Shown piece after piece: positions 10,442 to 19,887 of a DNA stretch of 38,656 nt. The DNA comes from an uncultured Bacteroidales bacterium (GTDB taxonomy: Bacteria; Bacteroidota; Bacteroidia; Bacteroidales; Bacteroidaceae), in the NCBI GenBank assembly GCA_902778265.1, contig CACYXI010000020.1, forward strand, positions 1 through 38,656. The letters are read 5' to 3'. The stretch's first letter is position 1, and every line of letters starts with the position of its first letter. The notes under the pieces are model-generated. The model worked only from the letters and a program-made list of their open reading frames with translations, ran no database searches and was not told where the DNA came from. Made by a program: the position numbers and the translations under genes.

Positions 10442-12637
10442 ATGAAGAATATAAATAAGGTTTTCGGAATCGTTGCGTTTGGTACTCTTGTACTGACCTC
10501 CTGCGGTGACACTTTCGACAAGTTCCTTGACGTTGCTCAGTATGACAAGGTTGATGTAGAAGGAGAGTTCTTGACAGAGGAGGGCGCACTCGCTGGTCTT
10601 ACTGGTGTTTATGACTTGATGAACCCTAATGACGGTCCTGACGGCGACTGGGGCTTCAAGCCAAACTTGTTCTCTGGTACTCACCCAACAATGGATACAC
10701 AGGCTACAGGTTGGGATGCTGTGTTCAACAGCCAGAACTGGAGTGCTACCACTACAGAGCTTGCTTCTGGTTGGGCTCATGCCTATGCTGCTATAGCTCG
10801 TGCTAATGTATATCTTGCTGGTTTGGAGAAGGCTCCAAAAGCAGGTGTTACATACAATGAGAAGGTAGATAACAAAGGTGACATAACAGTTGATACCGTA
10901 ATAATAGAAGGTACTGGTATTTCGGACAAACTCAGACAAACTGCTACTGGTGAGGCAAGAGCAGTCCGCGGTTTCTTCTATACCTACTTAGCACAGACAT
11001 TTGGGCGTGTACCAATGCTTAATACTGGTGAGGACTATAACACACACCGTTATAAGGAGCGTGCTGCAACCTACAATGAAATGTGGGACTTCATCATTGA
11101 CGATTTTAAGACTGCTGCCGATTTGCTCGACTGGAAACCTTACCAAGGGCAGTATGGTCGCGCAACAAAGGGTATGGCAAAGGCATACCTTGCTGATGCA
11201 TATCTTTGGAAGGCTTATCGCTTGGGATGCGACTTGAATGGTGTATATCAGGAGTCTCAGGCAAGCACTAATGCCGCAGAGATAAGATCACTCTACGAAA
11301 AGGCAGAGAACGAGTTAAGAGAAATCATCAATAGCGGAACATACAAGCTCAGCCCTTCATTCTGTACTAACTGGGATGTAGATGGCGGTGGCTGGAACGA
11401 AGAGTGTATCTGGGCTCTTCTCCTTGATGAGAACGACAAGCTGTCTGGTTATGTTGACCGTGTATCATCTATGAACATCAAGTGGTATGTGGCTTGTCCT
11501 GAGAATGGTGGATGGGGTTCACTCTATCTCTCATGGGAGTGGTATGCAGCTTACGAGCAGGGCGACAAGCGTCGTGATGCGTCATGTATCATCGGTGGTC
11601 TTCCATACGATGACTTGAAGAAACTTTACAAGTATGCAAACAAGTCAAATATCGATGCTATCAATAAGATTCCTGAACTTCAGGAGGAATATGATGAAAA
11701 GTTAAAGGATTTGAAGGATGTAGAGGCTGCCTTTGAGGATGCCAAAGCAAAGCTTCCAAAGGATAATCCAGACTATAAGGCTGCAGAGCAGGCTGTTACA
11801 GATGCTCAGAAGGCAAAGGAGAAGGCAAAGGAGGCTCTTAATAAGGTCTATCTCTTCAATCATGGTTATCACCCATTCCTCCAGTGTAATGTTGGTAAGC
11901 AGAGTGTTGAGACACAGACAAAGCAGTTCCACTACACTAACGGTGAATGGGCGCCAGCTATCTGGTCAGCAAAGCTCTGGCGTAATGCTTCTGCTGAGAC
12001 ATTCAATGGTGTAGGTGCTTGGGGTACTCTCGTTTGGTGTCCAACCAATATCTATTGGAAGCGTTATTCTAATGTGCTTCTTGACTTTGCAGAGTGTCGT
12101 TTCTTCCTCCATGGTGGTGATGATCAGGAAGGTTGGGATGCTATTCAACAGATTCGTGATCGCGCATTTGGTAAGAATGAGAAGGGGCTTGACGATTCAA
12201 AGTATCTGCCTTGGATCAACACAATGGCTGAGACATACCATACATCCAAGATGTCGGAGTACCCAATCCCATTCGATCAGGATGGCCTGGGTGCACCTGA
12301 TGCCAAGACATACTACACACAGTATGCTAAGTGCAACATCAAGGGTAAGGCATTCACTTCTCCAGTATGGAAGGTTGCAGTCAACGAGGAGCGTCGTAAG
12401 GAGTTTAGTTGTGAGTGGTGCTTGCGTCCAGACTTGCAGCGTTCTGGCTACCTGAGAGACCATATTGAAACCAACTATCCAATGGATGCTACATCTGGTG
12501 AGGCTCTGAAGAATTATCCATGGTCACCACGTCAGTTCGAGTATAACGAAATGAAGATGGATATGCCAATCCCAGCCGATGAGATAGCGAAGAATCCACT
12601 CTGTAAGCAGAACCCTGCTTATAGTAATGCTAAGTAA
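10442..12637 (+). CDS. susD: SusD/RagB-like surface glycan-binding lipoprotein
   Basis: This is the lipid-anchored lid of the SusCD transporter, binding glycan at the cell surface. The signal peptide ends in a lipobox (LTSC, Cys at residue 21) followed by GDTFDKFLD. RagB/SusD features include the TPR-like helices around TGEARAVRGFFYTYLAQTFGRVPM and the region KGMAKAYLADAYLWK. A C-terminal RRKEFSCEW segment (RR.E..E in the family) is also present. At 731 residues it is longer than typical family members of about 500-600. Part of the excess is a charged segment at about residues 410-467, rich in Lys, Glu and Ala, that looks like a coiled-coil or helical-hairpin insertion. It pairs with the susC gene immediately upstream and is followed by a strong terminator. 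Confidence 0.94.
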   Translation: MKNINKVFGIVAFGTLVLTSCGDTFDKFLDVAQYDKVDVEGEFLTEEGALAGLTGVYDLMNPNDGPDGDWGFKPNLFSGTHPTMDTQATGWDAVFNSQNWSATTTELASGWAHAYAAIARANVYLAGLEKAPKAGVTYNEKVDNKGDITVDTVIIEGTGISDKLRQTATGEARAVRGFFYTYLAQTFGRVPMLNTGEDYNTHRYKERAATYNEMWDFIIDDFKTAADLLDWKPYQGQYGRATKGMAKAYLADAYLWKAYRLGCDLNGVYQESQASTNAAEIRSLYEKAENELREIINSGTYKLSPSFCTNWDVDGGGWNEECIWALLLDENDKLSGYVDRVSSMNIKWYVACPENGGWGSLYLSWEWYAAYEQGDKRRDASCIIGGLPYDDLKKLYKYANKSNIDAINKIPELQEEYDEKLKDLKDVEAAFEDAKAKLPKDNPDYKAAEQAVTDAQKAKEKAKEALNKVYLFNHGYHPFLQCNVGKQSVETQTKQFHYTNGEWAPAIWSAKLWRNASAETFNGVGAWGTLVWCPTNIYWKRYSNVLLDFAECRFFLHGGDDQEGWDAIQQIRDRAFGKNEKGLDDSKYLPWINTMAETYHTSKMSEYPIPFDQDGLGAPDAKTYYTQYAKCNIKGKAFTSPVWKVAVNEERRKEFSCEWCLRPDLQRSGYLRDHIETNYPMDATSGEALKNYPWSPRQFEYNEMKMDMPIPADEIAKNPLCKQNPAYSNAK

Positions 12638-12661
12638 ATCTGATAATGATTATAAACAAAA

Positions 12662-12697
12662 AATCTCGCTCACATATTCTTGTGGGCGAGATTTTTG
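12662..12697 (+). terminator. Intrinsic terminator after susD
   Basis: A 12-bp stem (AATCTCGCTCAC at 12662-12673 with GTGGGCGAGATT at 12682-12693, one T-G pair) is flanked by an A run upstream and a T run downstream. It could work in both directions and separates susCD from GH67. Confidence 0.85.
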
Positions 12698-12773
12698 ATT
12701 ATATGTACAGAATGTAAGGGTAATACCTATCCAATGCTTTATCGTTAAAAATCCTAATAATTTGTGTGAATAC

Positions 12774-12805
12774 TTTGATAATCTGACTATTATTTCGTAT
12801 ATTTG
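12774..12805 (+). promoter_or_regulatory. Promoter for GH67
   Basis: A TTTG -33 box (12774-12777) and a TATATTTG -7 box (12798-12805) are 20 bases apart, a canonical Bacteroidota sigma-factor arrangement. The start of transcription should be near 12812, about 230 bases before the GH67 start codon. Confidence 0.8.
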
Positions 12806-12811
12806 CAGAGA

Positions 12812-13041
12812 TTTAGTGATGATGAAAAAATAAATTGGGACGATTTAACCTCGGATTTTTGAGATGTTTTGGATTCACGAAGAAGGAGTGATGCGGGCAT
12901 CATGACTGATGAGAGGATTCAAAACAGCCAAAAAGATGAGTCGTTTCCAAAATAAAGCGCATCATAAATCGTTTCAAGTTATTTTTTATCATCACTTACT
13001 GATTGAGTCGAAAACTAAAAATAAAACAACTATTAGGAATT
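12812..13041 (+). other. Long structured 5' leader of GH67
   Basis: The leader of about 230 nt is closed by a long-range inverted repeat: AGTGATGATGAAAAAATAA (12815-12833) against TTATTTTTTATCATCACT (12979-12996), with one bulged G. Inside is a small hairpin GATGC-GGG-CATC near 12890. No open reading frame of note was seen. It may be a structured regulatory leader or another palindromic insertion. I recognise no known riboswitch. Confidence 0.45.
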
Positions 13042-15135
13042 ATGATTGAAATGATCTCTACATTGAGGAAATCAGTATTAGCGGCATTCGTGGCTTGCAC
13101 TCTCGCTACAAATGCCTATGCATATGACGGTTCACGACTATGGCTTGGTACGACAGGCTCTGCCAATGCCCAGATTACTTTGACTGCCAAGAGTACGGCA
13201 ACGACGGATATCGCCAAGCGCGAACTGGCTGCCGCATGGAAGGGTGCGCCCGTCAGTCTGGTGGTGAAGAAGGTGAAGGGCATGAAGCGCGATGCCTATA
13301 CCATAAAGATAAAGGAAGGGAAGGTTACGATTACCTCGCCTTCGGATATCGGTCTGCTCTACGGCGCGTACCGATTGCTCCAGTTCCAGACTATGAATGC
13401 CACGAGTGGTGATGTGGAAGTGAGCGAGAGTCCATTTCATGACATCCGACTGCTGAACCATTGGGATAACCTTGACGGCAACAGCGAGCGCGGATATGCA
13501 GGCAAAAGTATTTTTTGGAATGTGAAAGGTTTTCCGAAATCGCTTGGCAATAATGACGTAAATGATATTAAGAACTGTCCTCTGGGCAACGATACATACG
13601 CTCGTGCCTGTGCCTCTGTTGGCATCAACGGCGCTGTGCTCAACAATGTGAATGCCTCGCCACAGATGCTCTCTACCGAGGTGTTGCAGATGACAAAGCA
13701 GTATGCCGACGTGCTTCGTCCTTACGGTATAAAGGTGTATCTGGCGGTGAATTTCTCAAGTCCTGTGGTGGTGGGCGGTCTTGCAACAGCCGATCCTATG
13801 GATAAGAGCGTGCAGCTTTGGTGGAAGAATAAGGCGAAGGAAATCTATGGTCTGATTCCTGATTTCGGTGGTTTCCTCGTAAAGGCGAACAGCGAGGGAC
13901 AGCCAGGCCCGATGGACTACGGTCGTACCCATGCCGATGGTGCCAATCTGCTTGCTGGTGCCATACGTCCCTATGGCGGAATAGTGATGTGGAGGGCGTT
14001 CATCAACAACCCTACCGACCCTGACCGCGCCAAGCAGGCACGATTGGAGTTTGAGCATCTTGATGGCAAGTTCCTTGACAATGTTATCATTCAGGTGAAG
14101 AATGGCCCTATCGACTTCCAGCCACGCGAACCGTTCAATGCCCTATTCGGCGCTCTTCAGCAGACGGCGGAAATGCCTGAGTTCCAGATTACTCAGGAAT
14201 ATCTCGGACAGGCTAACCATCTTGCCTACCTCGGTACTATGTGGGAGGAGTTCTTCGGTGAGGTGACTAAATATGCCGACTATAAGACTCATCAGCTCAA
14301 GGCTCGATATAATGCCATCGCAGGAGTTGCTAATACTGGTACTGACGCTAACTGGACTGGTCATCCGCTTGCTCAGTCTAACTGGTATGCCTTTGGAAGA
14401 ATGGCTTGGAATCCAGACCTTGACGCGAAGACCATTGCAGACGAGTGGGTATCGCTCACCTTCCCTACGCTCAACGAACAGCAGCACGGTACGGTAGTTT
14501 CCATGCTCATGCGCAGTCGTGAGGCGGTGGTTGACTATGAGATGCCTATCGGACTCACGCATCAGTTTGGTAACTCGCACTATGCTCCTGGTGTATGGGA
14601 TAACCGCCCGATACGTCGCGACTGGTTGCCTGTGTTCTATAATCAGGCAGATGCAAACGGAATCGGTTTCGATCGTACGAAAGCGACAGGAACGGATAAC
14701 ACCTCGCAGTATGATCCTGCTTTCGGTGGTGTGATGGAGGATGTGAAGACGTGTCCTGATAAATACCTGCTCTGGTTCCATCATGTTTCGTGGAATCACA
14801 ACTGCCAGACAGGTCGCAGCGTGTGGGAAGAGCTGTGCTATCGCTATCAGAACGGACTTAACGAGGCTCGTCAGATGCAGCGCCAATGGAACTCTCTTGA
14901 AGGTGCTATCGACACGGAGATTTTCCGCGACGTGCAGACGCGCCTTATGACTCAGACTCGTGATGCGGAATGGTGGAAGGATGGCTCTGTGCTCTATTTC
15001 CAGTCGCTTAACAAGATGCCGTTCCCTGATTTCCTTGAACCGCCTGTCCATACGCTTGATGAGTGTAAGAATAATAAGGTGCACGTGGGATTGTATAGGA
15101 GTCCTACACGCGAGGAGCTGAACAGGGAGCGATAG
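13042..15135 (+). CDS. aguA: GH67 alpha-glucuronidase
   Basis: This enzyme removes (4-O-methyl)glucuronic acid from the ends of xylo-oligosaccharides. Counted from the ATG at 13042, catalytic positions are Glu285 (ANSEGQPGP), Asp358 (NGPIDFQP) and Glu386 (TQEYLGQ). Their spacing of 73 and 28 residues equals that of Glu292, Asp365 and Glu393 in the Cellvibrio japonicus enzyme, so the active site looks intact. The frame is open upstream to a TTG at 13003, but ATG 13042 (or 13051) gives a normal signal peptide ending NAYAYDG, so export to the periplasm is likely. It has its own promoter and a palindromic terminator, and no other xylan-specific gene is adjacent. Confidence 0.93.
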   Translation: MIEMISTLRKSVLAAFVACTLATNAYAYDGSRLWLGTTGSANAQITLTAKSTATTDIAKRELAAAWKGAPVSLVVKKVKGMKRDAYTIKIKEGKVTITSPSDIGLLYGAYRLLQFQTMNATSGDVEVSESPFHDIRLLNHWDNLDGNSERGYAGKSIFWNVKGFPKSLGNNDVNDIKNCPLGNDTYARACASVGINGAVLNNVNASPQMLSTEVLQMTKQYADVLRPYGIKVYLAVNFSSPVVVGGLATADPMDKSVQLWWKNKAKEIYGLIPDFGGFLVKANSEGQPGPMDYGRTHADGANLLAGAIRPYGGIVMWRAFINNPTDPDRAKQARLEFEHLDGKFLDNVIIQVKNGPIDFQPREPFNALFGALQQTAEMPEFQITQEYLGQANHLAYLGTMWEEFFGEVTKYADYKTHQLKARYNAIAGVANTGTDANWTGHPLAQSNWYAFGRMAWNPDLDAKTIADEWVSLTFPTLNEQQHGTVVSMLMRSREAVVDYEMPIGLTHQFGNSHYAPGVWDNRPIRRDWLPVFYNQADANGIGFDRTKATGTDNTSQYDPAFGGVMEDVKTCPDKYLLWFHHVSWNHNCQTGRSVWEELCYRYQNGLNEARQMQRQWNSLEGAIDTEIFRDVQTRLMTQTRDAEWWKDGSVLYFQSLNKMPFPDFLEPPVHTLDECKNNKVHVGLYRSPTREELNRER

Positions 15136-15240
15136 TGGCATGTACCATTTATTCGCTGAAGCTCATCAAGCTAAAGCAAGTTTCCATATACAATGTGCAA
15201 TTTTGTTGATTATGGTGAATGATGCTATCGGGTAAATTTT

Positions 15241-15281
15241 AATCCCAATGGGGGCGCGATTTACTACCCCATTGGGATTTT
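15241..15281 (+). terminator. Hairpin terminator after GH67
   Basis: A perfect 13-bp stem (AATCCCAATGGGG at 15241-15253 with CCCCATTGGGATT at 15267-15279) is followed by a short T tract. It lies about 105 bases after the GH67 stop. Confidence 0.75.
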
Positions 15282-15356
15282 CGCGTTAATTTACAGCCTT
15301 ATTTCCTTGTTTTTTCTTCTTTGTAATGGCTTATTGCTCAAAAAGTATAAGTTTTG

Positions 15357-15388
15357 TTTGGTGATTTTAGCATTTATTTGTATCTTTG
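15357..15388 (+). promoter_or_regulatory. Promoter upstream of the DUF4421 gene
   Basis: TTTG at 15357-15360 and TATCTTTG at 15381-15388 are spaced 20 bases apart, a canonical arrangement. Transcription would start near 15395 and give a leader of about 237 bases. Confidence 0.75.
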
Positions 15389-15631
15389 CAACTGTCATTA
15401 CTGTTAAAGCGACAGAAGCGGATGACGGAGTGACACTTATTTCTGGAAAAGCGTTATCTAATACTTGATTTTGACTCTTGGTAATCTGGCAGTTACACGA
15501 CGATTTGTGAAAAGCATGCACAGCACCTTTGAGAATGGAACAAGTGGCAGATGGACTCCTACGCTTTCATTGTATAATACCTAAACACAAGAGTTGCCTG
15601 TCTTGGGAGGTCGTGGGCAGGGATTAGGATT
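15389..15631 (+). other. Long leader of the DUF4421 gene with possible short ORF
   Basis: This stretch follows the promoter and has no long gene. A 22-codon frame starts at ATG 15516 (MHSTFENGTSGRWTPTLSLY, then NT) and stops before the main gene. It could be a small upstream ORF or chance. The length also allows a separate non-coding RNA, but no clear terminator was found before the main start codon. Confidence 0.3.
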
Positions 15632-16840
15632 ATGGTAGGAAGAATTATTATCGGCTGCCTGCTATTTTGCTTGAATGTAGCAGGACAGGAACAGAATACT
15701 GTGGATAGCGTTTGCCATCAGGATAGTACTCATACCTTGATGGCAAGGCTTCGTCAGGTGCAGCAGATTCTGGATGCCAGAGTGAAGAAGAAGGTGGATC
15801 CTGCTTATATTGAGGTTCCAGAAAAACCATGGAGAGTGATTATGCGCTATAAGGAGAATGTGGTTGATGTTGACTACTTCCAAGGTGTTGATTTGCCAGA
15901 ATCTAACGAACATTCCGACGTTAGGCTCTGCTTCGAACCGCCTTTGGCAGCTTCCGTAGGTGTGTGGGTAGGCTATCGTGGCTTAGGAGCTTCTATTTCA
16001 CGGTCGGTTGCGCGTAATGCCGGTCGCTATTACTCCATAAGTTCAACGGGAGCAAAGTTCGGCTTCAACTTCCGACTGAGGCGATTCAGGGTAGAAAAGG
16101 CGCGATTCATGGCAACAGACTACAAGGATGGGAAACTTGATGGAGAACCATACGATACCGTAACCAATATGTATTCCCCTGTATGGATTCGCTCTGTATA
16201 TGTTAATGGTTACTACGTATTAAACGGTCGCCACTATTCACAGGCTGCCGCCTATAACCAGTCGGTCATTCAGCGTCGCTCTTCTGGGTCGTTGCTTTTG
16301 GGGCTTACGTGGTATCAGTCCTCATTCGACTATTCGGATATCAACAATTACCTTTACATGATTATAAGCGATGGCATAAGGCGCATCAAGGTGCATCAGG
16401 CTAATCTCGGTATCGGCTACGGCTACAACTGGGTACCGCTGCGTGGTCTGGTTGTCAATGCTATGGCTATGCCAACCTTTAGTGTCTATAACCGTGTCAA
16501 GGTTTATAGGTATAATTTCAACTACTGTTTGGCAGAAGATGATCCTGTTGATGACTATGGAGAATGGAACAGGCAGACGAAGACCTGGGCAAATGGAAAG
16601 ATGAGCAAACCGATATTGATGGACGAAGATTTGGATCTTGATTATTGGGATGGAGGCGCAGAGACTGCTTATAGTGCTTTCCAACTGAACCTTGACCTGC
16701 GTGTGGGTATTGCCTATAACTGGAAGAACTATTTCGTAGGCCTCCAAGGTCAGTATAACAATTTTATCTATAAGAAGGATAAGACCAAGGTCAATCTATA
16801 TGATGCCTATGCCCGATTGTCGTTCGGAGTGAGGTTGTAG
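15632..16840 (+). CDS. DUF4421 family outer-membrane-type protein
   Basis: This 402-residue protein matches my recollection of DUF4421, a Bacteroidota family of unknown function. It has a signal peptide (MVGRIIIGCLLFCLNVAGQ). A short Gln/Arg-rich helix follows (MARLRQVQQILDARVKKK), then alternating polar/aromatic strands consistent with a beta-barrel. Typical segments are DVRLCFEPPLAASVGVWVGY, with FNFRLRRFRVEKARF further on. The C-terminus, DAYARLSFGVRL, looks like a final barrel strand. No catalytic motif is apparent. It has its own promoter and is followed by a dense repeat block, so a link with the neighbouring glycosidases is unproven. Confidence 0.8.
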   Translation: MVGRIIIGCLLFCLNVAGQEQNTVDSVCHQDSTHTLMARLRQVQQILDARVKKKVDPAYIEVPEKPWRVIMRYKENVVDVDYFQGVDLPESNEHSDVRLCFEPPLAASVGVWVGYRGLGASISRSVARNAGRYYSISSTGAKFGFNFRLRRFRVEKARFMATDYKDGKLDGEPYDTVTNMYSPVWIRSVYVNGYYVLNGRHYSQAAAYNQSVIQRRSSGSLLLGLTWYQSSFDYSDINNYLYMIISDGIRRIKVHQANLGIGYGYNWVPLRGLVVNAMAMPTFSVYNRVKVYRYNFNYCLAEDDPVDDYGEWNRQTKTWANGKMSKPILMDEDLDLDYWDGGAETAYSAFQLNLDLRVGIAYNWKNYFVGLQGQYNNFIYKKDKTKVNLYDAYARLSFGVRL

Positions 16841-16847
16841 AGGGCGG

Positions 16848-16961
16848 AAAATTAAAAAGTAAAAATTTAAAAGTAAAAAGTATGGTTTGCACTTCACCGA
16901 CAGTTTTTTCGCTGCATATGGTAATCATACTTTTTAATTTTTATTTTTTCCTTTTTAATTT
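16848..16961. repeat. A/T-arm palindromic element, copy A (51-nt core)
   Basis: The outer arms are iterated TAAAAAGT/AAATTAAAAAG words and their complements. The core (16880-16930) starts GTATGGTTTGCACTTCACCG and ends GGTAATCATAC. The same 51-nt core occurs at 22113-22163 (two differences) and, inverted, at 19914-19964. The element begins only a few bases after the DUF4421 stop, so it may end that transcript. Confidence 0.85.
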
Positions 16962-17013
16962 CTAACCGATGTTAACCTCATAACCTTCTAACCTCATACC
17001 CCCAAAAAGTAGT

Positions 17014-17205
17014 AAGGAGTACAAGGAGTAATAAGGAGTACAAGACGAATGTCTTATGTGTGCAATAAAGTTGAATAGAATAAGGAATAAAGGTTTGATA
17101 CAATTAACCCCTCATCCTTCATTCATCAACTATCCCCCCTCATCTCCTCAACCTTCAGCGATAAATACTATCGTCTTGTACTCCTTATTACTCCTTGTAC
17201 TCCTT
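17014..17205. repeat. 34-bp perfect inverted repeat of AAGGAGTAC words
   Basis: The left arm (17014-17047) and right arm (17172-17205) are exact reverse complements over 34 bases. Each is made of three AAGGAGTAC/AAGGAGTAAT words ending in ACAAGACG. The 124-base spacer holds no gene. The 3' arm continues with more words (TACTCCTTGTACTTC) up to the MscS start region. Single arms of the same word flank the A/T element at 25158-25289. Confidence 0.85.
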
Positions 17206-17228
17206 GTACTTCTTAAAAAAATAAGTCA

Positions 17229-19886
17229 ATGAAAAAGAAAATACTGATATTTGCACTTGTCTTCTGTGTGTGCTCAATACCGCTCATGGCTATCGTTAGT
17301 GGGCGATCATTGACGAGTACGCTTAGGGAGCTATGTTCAGAATTGCATACGGCATACTTGCAGCGCACAGAGGCACAGCAGCGTTTTAATGATGATTATA
17401 ATCGTCAGCACCAGAGAATGTTGGATGTCATTACGAAGTCGAACGAGTTATCGATTCTGCTCTACACACAGGAACAGAACATGACGTTTAACCTTGCATA
17501 CGCCTTGAAAAGGGTTTCGAGCGATTACAAGGATTTTAGCAAGGACAGACGACCATACGACTATATAGTGAACAGTCTTGACTATGAGATTGACCGTAAT
17601 GCCCGACTTATTGAGGCTCTGCGCCGCCTGCCTCCTATGATAAAGGAGATAGAAGCGGAGATATTGCCTGATAGTCTGCTCTATCGCAATGACTCGCTTG
17701 ATCTGCACATGTCCGACTCTGCTTCCTCGTTGGAGAAAGAGGTGATAAGTATTGCTATCAAGGACACATTGTCTTCTCCCTTTGTGCTCGACAAGGCTGG
17801 TATCGCTTACCGTGATTCCTGCATTCGCTATGCTTCCGAGCTCCTGAAGATGCATGCCGAAAACCGTGCTACCGTGGTTGATGATAGTACGCATTATCAG
17901 GAGGCATATCTGCGACTGAAGGAAACATACGACTATGCAGAGAACCGCTATCGTGACCTTGAGAGGTATATCTTTGTCGAAGGGCAGACTCCTTTCCTTG
18001 ATATTCTGGCTAATCCGCAGTACTTTTGGAACAAGACAAAGGTGGATTTGAAAGGACAGTATAGTCTGGAGGAACTGAGCCGGAGCTTGGATGAGGATGA
18101 TCCGTCGGAAGGCGATGATGCTACATTTCTTCAGAATCTGTCAAGCAAGGCAGAGAACAGTCTGTTGGTGATACTATGTTGCTTTGAGCTTTTGGCATTG
18201 GCATTCTTCTGGGGAGTAATGTTACTGGTTCTATGGCTTGTTTGGCGCTATACAAGGGTTAAGCGCTATGTGCCACGGACGAAATTGGCAATCCTCTCTA
18301 TATTGATTGGCACGATATTCTACTTCGTCATCTTCGGCTTCACTATCTATGGGGACGAATATGTGGATCTCGGAGTAAAGCATATCAACACTTTCCTGTG
18401 GTTGCTCATCGCTATCTCAGGCTCGTTGCTGTTGCGTGTCAAGCCCGACCAGTTCCGTCAGGGCTTCCATCTCTATTCGGCTACGTTCCTGATAGTCATA
18501 GTCATCATAGCATGCCGCGTGACATTCATCCCCGACAAGATGATGGTGCTCTTCTTCCCGCCAATCCTGCTTTTGATAGTTGTGCGCCAGCTGTTCCTAT
18601 GTATAAAGGTGGGTGGTGCAGCTACATCTATCGACCGTAATCTTGGCTGGGTATCTCTTGCGGTCTATTCCGTTGCCTTGATATTCTCATTCATAGGCTA
18701 CACCTTCGTTGCCTTGCTCATTCTGGTGGGATGGTATTTCCTGTTAGCAGCGTGGCTTACCCTGGTATGTATCTCAGATTTGCTTAACAGGTTCAAGGTG
18801 CGTTGGCTTGATAAGCGTGTGGATGCTATGCGAAAGCGCATTACATACGTATCGGGCGAAGAGCGCGAGGCATTGTTGTTTGGCGTTACTTGGTTCTATG
18901 ACCTCATCAATCAGGTGGCAATACCAACGATTGTGCTTCTCTCCTTACCGCTTTGCGTACGCTTGTCATTGGGAATCTTCGACTTCGACGACCTGTTCGT
19001 TAAGTACTATGAGAATCCTTTCGTGCTTCTCGTTGATAAGGGAGGAGTAGAGACGCTGAAGATTTCGGGCAAGAGTATCGTGTATCTTATGATACTATAT
19101 TATATAATGAGCTATCTCAGTCGTGCCATTCACGTAATATGGCAGTATGCCCGTTACATAGCCTTTATGCGTAGGTACAGCCGTACTACCATTCGCCCTA
19201 ATGAGATAAACCTTTCACTGGGTAACAGTATCATAAGCGTGATTATCTGGATGTCGTTCGCAATGGTGCTCATCTATGTATGGAAGATTCCTACAGGTTC
19301 GCTCGGTTTGGTGGCTGGAGGTCTGTCAGCAGGTATCGGTCTTTCGCTGAAGGATGTCATAAACAACTTCATCTATGGCATACAGTTGATGGGCGGTCGT
19401 CTGCGTGTGGGCGATTGGATAGAGTGTGATGGTGTTCGTGGTAAGGTGACATCAATCAATTACCAATGCGTTCAGGCTGAGACTATTGAAGGCACGGAAA
19501 TGTCGTTCCTCAATTCATCGCTCTTTGGCAAGAACTTCAACAACCTCACTCGTAACAACTCGTATGAGCTTACCACGATAATTGTGGGTGTGGCATACGG
19601 CACGGAGGTAAAGCACGTGCGTGAGGTGTTGGTAGAGGCTATGCAGAAGATGCGCACCAAAGATCAGTATGGTCGTGAGATCGTGGATCCTAAGCGTGGT
19701 GTCTATGTGGTGGTAAGCAATATGAGCGAGAGTTCAGTGGATATTGCCGTTAAGCAGTATGTGCTTGTTGCTGAGAGGATTGGCTATGTTGATCGTGCCA
19801 AGGAAGTGATTTACGAGGCTCTTAATGCCGCAGGTATCGTCATGGCATTCCCGCAATGCGATGTGCACTTGATTAAGGAAGAGTAA
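17229..19886 (+). CDS. Large MscS-family mechanosensitive channel
   Basis: This probable inner-membrane channel opens under membrane tension to release solutes. It is 885 residues, far longer than basic MscS, like the MscK/KefA and YbdG-type relatives. After a signal peptide (MKKKILIFALVFCVCSIPLMA) there is a periplasmic helical region to about residue 310. Several membrane helices follow (LLVILCCFELLALAFFWG and VIFGFTIYGDEYVDLG, among others). The MscS core runs from about residue 675 to the C-terminus. It includes the Gly/Ala-rich pore helix LGLVAGGLSAGIGLSLKDVI and the beta domain with GDWIECDGVRGKV. It sits between repeat blocks and has no obvious functional tie to the sugar-degrading genes. 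Confidence 0.92.
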   Translation: MKKKILIFALVFCVCSIPLMAIVSGRSLTSTLRELCSELHTAYLQRTEAQQRFNDDYNRQHQRMLDVITKSNELSILLYTQEQNMTFNLAYALKRVSSDYKDFSKDRRPYDYIVNSLDYEIDRNARLIEALRRLPPMIKEIEAEILPDSLLYRNDSLDLHMSDSASSLEKEVISIAIKDTLSSPFVLDKAGIAYRDSCIRYASELLKMHAENRATVVDDSTHYQEAYLRLKETYDYAENRYRDLERYIFVEGQTPFLDILANPQYFWNKTKVDLKGQYSLEELSRSLDEDDPSEGDDATFLQNLSSKAENSLLVILCCFELLALAFFWGVMLLVLWLVWRYTRVKRYVPRTKLAILSILIGTIFYFVIFGFTIYGDEYVDLGVKHINTFLWLLIAISGSLLLRVKPDQFRQGFHLYSATFLIVIVIIACRVTFIPDKMMVLFFPPILLLIVVRQLFLCIKVGGAATSIDRNLGWVSLAVYSVALIFSFIGYTFVALLILVGWYFLLAAWLTLVCISDLLNRFKVRWLDKRVDAMRKRITYVSGEEREALLFGVTWFYDLINQVAIPTIVLLSLPLCVRLSLGIFDFDDLFVKYYENPFVLLVDKGGVETLKISGKSIVYLMILYYIMSYLSRAIHVIWQYARYIAFMRRYSRTTIRPNEINLSLGNSIISVIIWMSFAMVLIYVWKIPTGSLGLVAGGLSAGIGLSLKDVINNFIYGIQLMGGRLRVGDWIECDGVRGKVTSINYQCVQAETIEGTEMSFLNSSLFGKNFNNLTRNNSYELTTIIVGVAYGTEVKHVREVLVEAMQKMRTKDQYGREIVDPKRGVYVVVSNMSESSVDIAVKQYVLVAERIGYVDRAKEVIYEALNAAGIVMAFPQCDVHLIKEE

Positions 19887-19887
19887 G

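Noticed and set aside
14143-15141. Open frame of 332 codons on the - strand inside GH67
   Set aside because: It overlaps the conserved GH67 coding region with intact catalytic residues; its translation has no family features and is Arg/His/Leu-rich, as expected of an antisense frame.
15389-15631. tmRNA, RNase P RNA or 6S RNA in the DUF4421 leader
   Set aside because: The conserved sequence blocks I know for tmRNA and RNase P are not present, and a 6S-like central bubble could not be shown by eye.
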